A stretch of DNA of 64,000 nt from Lentzea guizhouensis (lineage in GTDB: Bacteria; Actinomycetota; Actinomycetes; Mycobacteriales; Pseudonocardiaceae), in contig NZ_CP016793.1 in NCBI RefSeq assembly GCF_001701025.1, forward strand, positions 2,170,001-2,234,000, in the 5' to 3' direction. The notes under the pieces were generated by a model, which had not been told where the DNA came from, searched no databases, and saw only the letters and a list, made by a program, of their open reading frames with translations. Each line of letters begins with the position of its first letter. Position 1 is the stretch's first letter. The position numbers were made by a program, and so were the translations under genes. Shown in pieces: positions 53,277-59,517 of the stretch.

Positions 53277-54125
53277 ATGGCGCCCACGACACCTTCGACC
53301 GCGTACAGCCGGGATCTCGGCGACGAGCTGCGGCGGCTGCGCGAGTCGACCACGAACCTCACCGGCCGCGCCCTCGCCGTCCGCCTCGGGTGGGATCCGA
53401 GCAAGGTGTCCAACATCGAGAACGGCAAGGTGCGGCCGAGCGAGGTCGACCTGGTCCAGATGCTCACGATCTGCGGCAAGGACACCGAGTACTTCGACGA
53501 CTTCAAGCGCCGCTACCAACGCGCGTTCGACGAGTACGTCGTCCTGGTACCGGAAAACCTCCGCACAGTTGCGATGGCAGAGGCCACTGCCACGACGATC
53601 ACCTCCTACGACGTGCTGACCATCACCGGCCTCCTGCAGACCGACCGGTATGCGGAAGGCATCTACCGGCACACCGGACTCGTCGTGGAGGAACGGATTC
53701 CGGCCCTCGTGCGGATCAGGGGTGACCGCCAGGCGGTGCTGCGGCGACACGATCGGCCAGCCTGCGTGTTCTACATCCACGAACTCGCGCTGCGGCAACG
53801 GTTCGGCGACGACCAGGTCATGGAGGAGCAGTACCTCCAGCTGCTCTTCAACGTGCGCCTGATCCGGATCGTGCCCGCCGACGTGCCCGCCATCTCGGCC
53901 GGACTGATCCTGTGGGAGTTCGAGAAGGCGTTGCCGGTTGCGTTCAACGACTCGGACCTCGCGAAGGTGTTCGTCCAGGAGCCGGGAGCCATCGCGCGGA
54001 TCAGGTTGACCTTCGATCGCCTGCAGCAGGTCGCGTTGGATGAGGAACAATCGCGGGAGAAGCTGATGGAGTACATCAGCCTGCCGCGAGAGGGTTTCGA
54101 TGACCGAGGACCGCGCATGGCGTAA
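53277..54125 (+). CDS. XRE-family regulator with DUF5753 domain
   Basis: A 282-residue actinomycete-type regulator. Residues about 12-65 form a helix-turn-helix (LGDELRRLRESTTNLTGRAL, then LGWDPSKVSNIENGKVRPS). The rest is the DUF5753 domain (TSYDVLTITGLLQTDRYAEG onward). Such genes are typically paired with a short DUF397 protein, and one overlaps here by 26 bases. In streptomycetes pairs of this kind act on differentiation and may behave like toxin-antitoxin modules. The role of this pair is unknown. Confidence 0.92.
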   Translation: MAPTTPSTAYSRDLGDELRRLRESTTNLTGRALAVRLGWDPSKVSNIENGKVRPSEVDLVQMLTICGKDTEYFDDFKRRYQRAFDEYVVLVPENLRTVAMAEATATTITSYDVLTITGLLQTDRYAEGIYRHTGLVVEERIPALVRIRGDRQAVLRRHDRPACVFYIHELALRQRFGDDQVMEEQYLQLLFNVRLIRIVPADVPAISAGLILWEFEKALPVAFNDSDLAKVFVQEPGAIARIRLTFDRLQQVALDEEQSREKLMEYISLPREGFDDRGPRMA

Positions 54126-54273
54126 GAGCAGCCACAGCGGCGGCAGCGAGGACAGTGCCTGCGTCGAGGTGTCCCTCGCCCACAACGCGCTCGTCCGCGA
54201 CTCCAAGAACGCGGCCGGTGAGGTGCTGACCTTCAGCACCTCCGCCTGGCACGCGTTCCTGCGCCGTTCCTAG
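54100..54273 (+). CDS. DUF397-family small protein
   Basis: A 57-residue DUF397 protein (WRKSSHSGG near the start, then SACVEVSLAHNALVRDSKNA and STSAWHAFLRR). It starts within the end of the XRE gene. The stop TAG sits in the tetramer CTAG, and the convergent gene uses the same bases for its own stop. It is too short for most gene callers. It probably works with the XRE protein, as an inferred partner. Confidence 0.93.
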   Translation: MTEDRAWRKSSHSGGSEDSACVEVSLAHNALVRDSKNAAGEVLTFSTSAWHAFLRRS

Positions 54274-55028
54274 ACCGCGATCGGCGTGCTGGGCCGGCCG
54301 ATCAGCTTCTCCAGGTCCGGACGGACCTGCGCGAACACACCCTCCCGGATGGCCTTGAAGAAGTCGACCAGCACGGGGTGCAGGCCGCCCGCGATCAGGT
54401 CCTCGTCGCTCACGTCCTGGAACCGGTCGCCGGCCAGCTCGGGGAACGACCAGCTGGTCGAGCCGGTGAGCTCGTAGGTCTGGTTCTCGTGGCCGGGCGT
54501 GGTCAGCGCGACGGCGGCGGCCAGGGCGTAGTCGTCCCTCGCGGCGCTGGCGACGCGGCCGTCCTTGGTGGACAGCGCGACGGTCTCGCCAGCCAGCACG
54601 CCGAGGTAGTTCTCGTGGTACATGCCGTTGCGCAGGAACGTGTACGTGATGCCGGTTTTGCGGATTTCGGCCTCGGTGGCCTTGTGCACGACGGCGACGC
54701 CGACCGTGGAGGTGTCCGCGTCGGTGAGGCTCGTGTAGAAGATGTGGCCGACGCCGTGCTCGACGGCTTTGGCGATGGCGTTCGTGTGCTGCTGGATGCG
54801 GGCCTGCGCGTCGGGCGCCTCGGCGGACACGATCAGCAGCTTGTCGGCGCCGCGGAAGTCGAGGGTCTCGGGGTGGTCGAAGTCGCCCTGGCGCACCTCG
54901 ACGCCCTCGACGTCGAACTTCTTCGGGTCGCGGACGGACACGATGACCTGCTCGTCCGTGCGGGCGAGGACGTGGCGGACCACGCCGCCGCCGAGCTGTC
55001 CGGTGGCTCCGGTGATGAGGATCGTCAT
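54270..55028 (-). CDS. NmrA-like NAD(P)H-dependent oxidoreductase
   Basis: A 252-residue atypical short-chain dehydrogenase of the QOR2/NmrA group. The dinucleotide motif is ITGATGQLGGGVVRHVL at residue 4. The segments LLIVSAEAPDAQARIQQH, HIFYTSLTDADTS and TYTFLRNGMYHENYL are those of quinone reductases such as QorB. It probably reduces quinones or electrophiles. It diverges from an HxlR regulator, which is the common arrangement for redox-inducible reductases. The ATG at 55028 is chosen; longer frames cross the operator region. Confidence 0.88.
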   Translation of the reverse strand: MTILITGATGQLGGGVVRHVLARTDEQVIVSVRDPKKFDVEGVEVRQGDFDHPETLDFRGADKLLIVSAEAPDAQARIQQHTNAIAKAVEHGVGHIFYTSLTDADTSTVGVAVVHKATEAEIRKTGITYTFLRNGMYHENYLGVLAGETVALSTKDGRVASAARDDYALAAAVALTTPGHENQTYELTGSTSWSFPELAGDRFQDVSDEDLIAGGLHPVLVDFFKAIREGVFAQVRPDLEKLIGRPSTPIAV

Positions 55029-55042
55029 GGCGTCGAAGCTAG

Positions 55043-55088
55043 GGTTAGCGCTAACCTTTCGTAAGTACCCACTTTGGAGTGGGGTACT
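55043..55088. promoter_or_regulatory. Operators between reductase gene and hxlR
   Basis: Two symmetric elements fill this 75-base divergent gap. GGTTAGCGCTAACC at 55043-55056 is a perfect 14-base palindrome. Arms AGTACCCACT (55064-55073) and AGTGGGGTACT (55078-55088) form an inverted repeat with one extra base. Both are likely sites for the dimeric HxlR-type protein encoded beside them, controlling both genes. Confidence 0.7.
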
Positions 55089-55103
55089 GACTCGGAGGTG
55101 AGC

Positions 55104-55451
55104 ATGCAGGTCACGATGTGCCCGGAGCGCGCGATCATGGAGCACGTCACGAGCAAGTGGGGCGTGCTCGTCCTCCAGGTGCTGCACGACGGCTCGTCGT
55201 GGCGGTTCAGCGACCTGCGCCGCGAGCTGCAGTCGGTGGTGAGCGAGAAGATGCTCACCCAGACGCTGCGGACGTTGGAACGCGACGGGTTCGTGCACCG
55301 CGAGGTCTATCCGGTCATCCCGCCGCACGTGGAGTACTCGCTGACGCCGCTGGGCAAGGGCGCCGCACACCACCTCGTGGCGCTCGCCTCGTGGATCGGC
55401 GAGCACAGTGCCGAGGTCACCGAATCCCAAGAACGCTATGACATGTCCTGA
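55104..55451 (+). CDS. HxlR-family regulator
   Basis: A 115-residue MarR-like winged-helix regulator of the HxlR family. Features are the single Cys near the N-terminus (VTMCPERAIMEHVTSKW), FSDLRRELQSVVSEKMLTQTLRTLERDGFV as recognition region (the core being SEKMLTQTLRTLE) and EYSLTPLGKG. The N-terminal Cys6 is often redox-sensing in this group. The ATG at 55104 has GGAGGT seven bases upstream. It probably represses the divergent reductase until oxidants or electrophiles modify it. Confidence 0.9.
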   Translation: MQVTMCPERAIMEHVTSKWGVLVLQVLHDGSSWRFSDLRRELQSVVSEKMLTQTLRTLERDGFVHREVYPVIPPHVEYSLTPLGKGAAHHLVALASWIGEHSAEVTESQERYDMS

Positions 55452-55602
55452 GCATGACCGGAGTGCCTAGCAGTATACATCGGATCAATCACCCGTTTGC
55501 GCAGTGAAGATCCTCACTAAATCCCGAGAAAAGCGAGATAGACCTCGGGTAGGTCACGGTTAGGGGGCGCCAAATGGGCCAGAACCTTGGCACAATGGAC
55601 CA

Positions 55603-56664
55603 ATGGCCCAACCGTTCACCGACGAAAGCCATCCGGCGGAGCCCTATCCGGGCACTCGTCCAGACCACTGTTTCGTCCACGTCGACGAAACCGGCTGGCC
55701 AGTGCGCCCGGACCTCACGATGGAGTCGGGCTGGCGCGTTGAGCCGGACAACATCGATCTAGACCAATGGCTCATCGGCCGAGGTGAACCGCCCCTCGCC
55801 GCCCGGATGCCGGTGCTCGGCTACGGCTCCAACGCCAACCCCAGCAAGGTCACCTGGCTCCGCCAGGAGCTCGGTCTCGAAGGCCCCGCGGTCGTGCTGC
55901 GCGCGCGTTGCGAGGGCATCTCCGCCGTGTGGTGCGACGGCACCCGTGCGCGCGACGGCCAGCGTCCGGCGACGCTCGCGGCCGCCCCCGGAGTCGTCGA
56001 GGAGCACTCCGTCTGGTTCGCCACTGCTGAGCAGCTGCGCGTCCTTGACCGCTGCGAGGGCCGTGGACTGCGTTACCGCCTTGTACGCCTGCACACGGGC
56101 CGTGTGGTGCTCTACAACGGCGGAGTCGTCGACAGCGTTCTCGCGTACACGGCCGGTTCGAAGAAGCGCATGCCGATTCTGGTGAACGGTCGCATGGTCG
56201 CGTGTTCGGACCTCTCGCAGCGGCACGCCCTCAGGCTGGGTGGCCGCCCCGCACCGACGGACGGTCTGGACGTCACCGAGGTGCACGGCGACCCGTGTGC
56301 CGACGACTGGCCGGAGCTGCTGTTCGTCTACGGCACGCTGCAGCCGGGCGCAAGTGCTTGGCACCTGATGGAGCCGCACGTCGTGGAGTCGGAGGCGATC
56401 CACCTGCCCGGCACGCTCCTCGACACCGGCCTCGGCTATCCCGCCCTGCGTCCCGGCGCCGGCCTGGGCGTGCCCGGCTTCGTGCTGCGGCTGCGCTCGC
56501 CGGAGGACGCGCTGCCGTTGCTCGACGAGTACGAGGGCGGGGACTACCGCCGCGTGCGGGTCGTGCTGCCCGACGGCCGGATCGCCTGGACCTACCTGTG
56601 GACCGCGGCGGTGGAGGGGCTGGCCGAGCTGCCCGACGGGTGGGACGTCCACCAGATCCGGTGA
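55603..56664 (+). CDS. Protein with two gamma-glutamylcyclotransferase-like domains
   Basis: A 353-residue protein with two GGCT-like folds. The first (about residues 68-200) starts VLGYGSNANPSKV. The second (about 240-350) starts LLFVYGTLQPGAS and contains LLDEYEGGDYRRV, a typical AIG2/GGCT ending with the catalytic-type Glu. The first 65 residues are variable. Known members release 5-oxoproline from glutamyl compounds, so this may act in glutathione-like or ergothioneine metabolism, or as a gamma-glutamylamine cyclotransferase. No substrate is indicated by the neighbours. Confidence 0.83.
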   Translation: MAQPFTDESHPAEPYPGTRPDHCFVHVDETGWPVRPDLTMESGWRVEPDNIDLDQWLIGRGEPPLAARMPVLGYGSNANPSKVTWLRQELGLEGPAVVLRARCEGISAVWCDGTRARDGQRPATLAAAPGVVEEHSVWFATAEQLRVLDRCEGRGLRYRLVRLHTGRVVLYNGGVVDSVLAYTAGSKKRMPILVNGRMVACSDLSQRHALRLGGRPAPTDGLDVTEVHGDPCADDWPELLFVYGTLQPGASAWHLMEPHVVESEAIHLPGTLLDTGLGYPALRPGAGLGVPGFVLRLRSPEDALPLLDEYEGGDYRRVRVVLPDGRIAWTYLWTAAVEGLAELPDGWDVHQIR

Positions 56665-56729
56665 ATTTCCGGCAGGTTGTGTTAGCTAGTTCGTGAACGA
56701 GCACATCCTCACTGGTAGGAGGTGCACCC

Positions 56730-57320
56730 ATGACTCGACGGTTGATCGCTTGCGGCCTGCTGGTGCTCGCTTCCGTGACGGCCTGCGGGGACAGAACCGC
56801 GGAGGTCGGCTCGTCGGACACGCTGACGACCTCGGATCCGCCTTCCAGCACGTCCCCCGCACCCCCGTCCAGCACGGAGGCCAACGCGGGCGGCGAGCTG
56901 GCCGTGAAGCGCTGCAACGCGAGCGTGCTCAAGGGCGCGGTGGAACCCACCGACGCGGGCGCGGGCAACAGGTACGGCAAGTTCGTCGTCACGAACACCG
57001 GCAGCGCGCAGTGCACGCTGAGCGGTTACAGCGGCTTCCAGCTGGAGAACGGTGCCGGCGCGGTGCCGACCAAGCTGGAGCGCATGGCCGACCCCGGCCC
57101 CAAACCGGTGAACCTGGCGCCGGGCGCCAAGGCGGCCGCGAACCTGCACTGGGGCGTCATTCCCGCGGGCGGCGAGCCGGTCGACGGCCCGTGCCAGCCG
57201 GAACCGTCGAAGGCCGCGGCGATCCCGCCGAACGAGACGGCGCCGATCAGCGTGCCGTGGACGCTGGGACCGGTGTGTTCGGGTGGTCGAATCGAGATAA
57301 GTGCGTTCTACGCTGCCTGA
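56730..57320 (+). CDS. DUF4232-domain lipoprotein
   Basis: A 196-residue secreted lipoprotein. The signal peptide ends in a lipobox at VTAC (Cys19). A Ser/Thr/Pro-rich linker covers about 25-52. The DUF4232 domain then shows RYGKFVVTNTGSAQCTLSGY, LAPGAKAAANLHW and CSGGRIEISAF, with two cysteine pairs likely to form disulfides. The site TAGGAGGT precedes the ATG. The function of DUF4232 is unknown. It is followed with no gap by a hydrolase-like gene. Confidence 0.88.
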   Translation: MTRRLIACGLLVLASVTACGDRTAEVGSSDTLTTSDPPSSTSPAPPSSTEANAGGELAVKRCNASVLKGAVEPTDAGAGNRYGKFVVTNTGSAQCTLSGYSGFQLENGAGAVPTKLERMADPGPKPVNLAPGAKAAANLHWGVIPAGGEPVDGPCQPEPSKAAAIPPNETAPISVPWTLGPVCSGGRIEISAFYAA

Positions 57321-57794
57321 ATGGAAGTACCCGGATGGCTCGCCGTGCTCCTGCACGGCGAGCGCATCGCTTTCGGCTTGAAGACCGCCGGTGTCCCCGT
57401 CGTGCTGACCGACGACATCGCCGCCGCGGTTGAGAGTTCCTCACTTCCGGTCGTCCTCATCGGACACTTCACCGGCGCACCCGCCGCCGTCCGGCACGCC
57501 CAGACGCACTCCGGCCTCGCCGCACTGGTGCTCGTGTCGCCGGTGCTGGGCATGTGGGACGGCGCGTCCGACGAGCTCGCCGACCTGATGGACGAGGTGA
57601 GCTCCGGGCCGTCATTGGGCTCGTTGCCGACGTTGTGGCTGCACGGCGCGGACGACGAGATCGTGCCGATCTCCGACACCCGCGCCGGCACCGGCCGGAT
57701 CCGCGGGTCCGCGTTCGAGGAGCAGGTCGTGGCCGGGCTGCTGACCGACGGTGCCGCGGTGGCGCGGATCCTGCAGTTCGTGCGCGGGCTTTGA
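57321..57794 (+). CDS. Alpha/beta-hydrolase-like protein without nucleophile serine
   Basis: A short alpha/beta-hydrolase-like protein of 157 residues. The elbow that normally reads GxSxG is GHFTG (in VVLIGHFTGAPAAV), so the nucleophile Ser is replaced by Phe. The acidic residue is present (LHGADDEIVPI) and the expected final His is not seen. It is therefore probably not a hydrolase, and could be a scaffold or decayed enzyme. The ATG directly follows the stop of the lipoprotein gene, so the two are probably co-transcribed. Confidence 0.72.
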   Translation: MEVPGWLAVLLHGERIAFGLKTAGVPVVLTDDIAAAVESSSLPVVLIGHFTGAPAAVRHAQTHSGLAALVLVSPVLGMWDGASDELADLMDEVSSGPSLGSLPTLWLHGADDEIVPISDTRAGTGRIRGSAFEEQVVAGLLTDGAAVARILQFVRGL

Positions 57795-57796
57795 CC

Positions 57797-58159
57797 TCAG
57801 AGCCAGCTGACGGCCAGCCACACCTCCGGAGCGGCGATCGCAACGACGGTGGGCAGGACGGCGACGACGAGCGCGACGCCCCAGAACGCCGGGCCGCGCA
57901 CCTTCAGCAGGCGCGAGACCCAGGAGTTCACCGTCCAGAAGATCGCCGCGAAACCGAAGAACAGCAACGCGGTCAGGCCGATGGCGAAGCCGATGCCGTC
58001 ATTGCCGAACTTGAGGTCGTGTTCCGCCAAGCCGAGCCACACACCGACCGTGTTCGCCAGCGCGCTGAGGGCCATCGCGAGCGGGAACACGCCCACGTAG
58101 CCCAGCACCGCGTTGACCACGACCGTGCCGGCCCAGCCGGCCATCCCTCGCTGGTGCAC
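57797..58159 (-). CDS. Small membrane protein of unknown function
   Basis: A protein of up to 120 residues with three to four predicted transmembrane helices (VVVNAVLGYVGVFPLAMALS; IGFAIGLTALLFFGFAAIFW; FWGVALVVAVLPTVVAIAA). I do not recognise it. The start may be the GTG at 58159 or the ATG at 58144 (MAGWAG). It ends two bases from the stop of the convergent gene. Its position between unrelated genes gives no clue to its role. Confidence 0.65.
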   Translation of the reverse strand: MHQRGMAGWAGTVVVNAVLGYVGVFPLAMALSALANTVGVWLGLAEHDLKFGNDGIGFAIGLTALLFFGFAAIFWTVNSWVSRLLKVRGPAFWGVALVVAVLPTVVAIAAPEVWLAVSWL

Positions 58160-58333
58160 CTGAGCGCTGATGACTTCCCCCCGGAAGATGTCCGGCGGAG
58201 GTTCTCACTCCATCGGACCATGAAGTTGCCTTTTCACGCTAACCATCTGCTTGCCCCGGCGACAATCATCCATACGGCGCAGACCGGGCCGGTACCGCGC
58301 GGGCCGTGCGGCTGGGGGACAATCACGCCCGAG

Positions 58334-58765
58334 ATGAGCGAAGACGACCTCGTGCTGCTGATCACCGTGGTGGTCGAGGCGGCGGACGAGCACCAGGCGC
58401 GGGCCGCGTGCGACGCGCTCAGCAGCCGTACCGGGGCGCAGGTCGTGGACGCCCGCGACTGCTCGGACGAGGAGCCCGGCTGCTGGGCCGTCGTCATCAC
58501 CGAGCCCAGCACCGAGAGGACCACGCACAACGTGTCCGCGGCGCTCGCGCGGGCGGTTCGCACGTTCGTGCGCGGGCTGGGCGCCGGGTTCCCGACGCCG
58601 CGGGTCGCGTGTGAGCCGCCGACCGCGTGGACGGTGCTCGACGAGCCCGAGTTGATCAGCGCACTCGTGCCGGGGGCCGAGCGCGTGCTGGTCGAGGCGT
58701 GGGCAGGGGATGACCCGTTCGGGGCAGGCACTCCGCGTGACAGGTCACCTGGAAGACCGTCGTGA
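58334..58765 (+). CDS. Protein of unknown function
   Basis: A 143-residue soluble protein. It starts MSEDDLVLLITVVVEAADEH and has segments CWAVVITEPSTERTTHNVSA, AALARAVRTFVRGLG and TAWTVLDEPELISALVPGAE. The frame runs back far upstream through another gene, so I chose the first Met that fits a folded domain. The alternation of strands and helices looks real. I do not recognise the family. It lies just upstream of the FtsK-like locus but is not joined to it. Confidence 0.6.
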   Translation: MSEDDLVLLITVVVEAADEHQARAACDALSSRTGAQVVDARDCSDEEPGCWAVVITEPSTERTTHNVSAALARAVRTFVRGLGAGFPTPRVACEPPTAWTVLDEPELISALVPGAERVLVEAWAGDDPFGAGTPRDRSPGRPS

Positions 58766-59005
58766 TTCACTCGGCCGGTCGGAGCTGTGCGCCACGCGCT
58801 GTAGAGCGGATGGTAAGTCTTTCGACACGCTCGGGGCGAGGGGCCAGTAGCGCGCCTAACTGATCATTAAATCAAGGCCCGTTCGAGTGGATTCAGGCAT
58901 CCACCCGGTTAGCCGATCTTCGGTCTCAGCTGTGAAAATCTGGGCACAATCTCTACTGAGGGTGGTCGTATGACCGCCCTGTTCCGGGAGGGTTCGGGAG
59001 TCGAC

Positions 59006-59266
59006 ATGGCCAGCATCGAAGAGGTCCGTGCCGCAATTGCCCAGGCGATCGACAAGGCGAGCCAAAGCCAGTCGGCCCTCCAACAGGCGGCTGAGCTCGC
59101 CGAGGACGCGCAGCAGTTGCTGACATCGGTCACACAGGGCTCCGTGCAGGGCGACGTCGAGACGACGAACGCACAGTTCCAGCAGGTCGTTCAGGGTGTG
59201 AGCGAGCTGCAGAACTACCTCGGCGCCGGCATTTCCGGGGCCGAGGGCATCAACAGCAGGCTTTGA
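59006..59266 (+). CDS. Small helical protein, first gene of FtsK-like locus
   Basis: An 86-residue all-helical protein (MASIEEVRAAIAQAIDKASQ at the start, then QSALQQAAELAEDAQQLLTS and VVQGVSELQNYLGAGISGA). Size and helix content are like those of WXG100 proteins, but no WxG is present. I chose the ATG at 59006, since it aligns with the start of the next gene product (MASIGEVRAAL) and has GGGAG five bases upstream; an ATG at 58970 is possible. The stop overlaps the next start (TGATG). The two are probably paralogues and partners. Function unknown. Confidence 0.75.
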   Translation: MASIEEVRAAIAQAIDKASQSQSALQQAAELAEDAQQLLTSVTQGSVQGDVETTNAQFQQVVQGVSELQNYLGAGISGAEGINSRL

Positions 59267-59517
59267 TGGCGTCGATCGGCGAGGTTCGTGCCGCGCTCGA
59301 GCAGGCGAGCGAGATCCTGCGCGAGTCGTACCGCAGTGTGCGCAGTGCGCAGGACGGTCTCGACGAGGCGGTCGCCATCCTCGCCGAGTCGAGCGAGAAC
59401 CACCACGAGTCGCTTCTTCCAGTGGAGTTCGTGCGTGCCAAGGAAAGATTCCCCGAACAGCTGGAGCTGATGGTGGGAACCCTAGAGCGCATCCAACGAC
59501 TCACCGTGGAGCTGTGA
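59266..59517 (+). CDS. Small helical protein, paralogue of the preceding gene
   Basis: An 83-residue helical protein (MASIGEVRAALEQASEILRE at the start, with AQDGLDEAVAILAES and EQLELMVGTLERIQRLTVEL later). It shares the first dozen positions with the preceding protein and diverges after that. There is no WxG motif and no signal peptide. The ATG overlaps the preceding stop, and the stop overlaps the start of the FtsK-like gene, both TGATG. Strict coupling suggests they form a complex with the ATPase. Function unknown. Confidence 0.78.
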   Translation: MASIGEVRAALEQASEILRESYRSVRSAQDGLDEAVAILAESSENHHESLLPVEFVRAKERFPEQLELMVGTLERIQRLTVEL

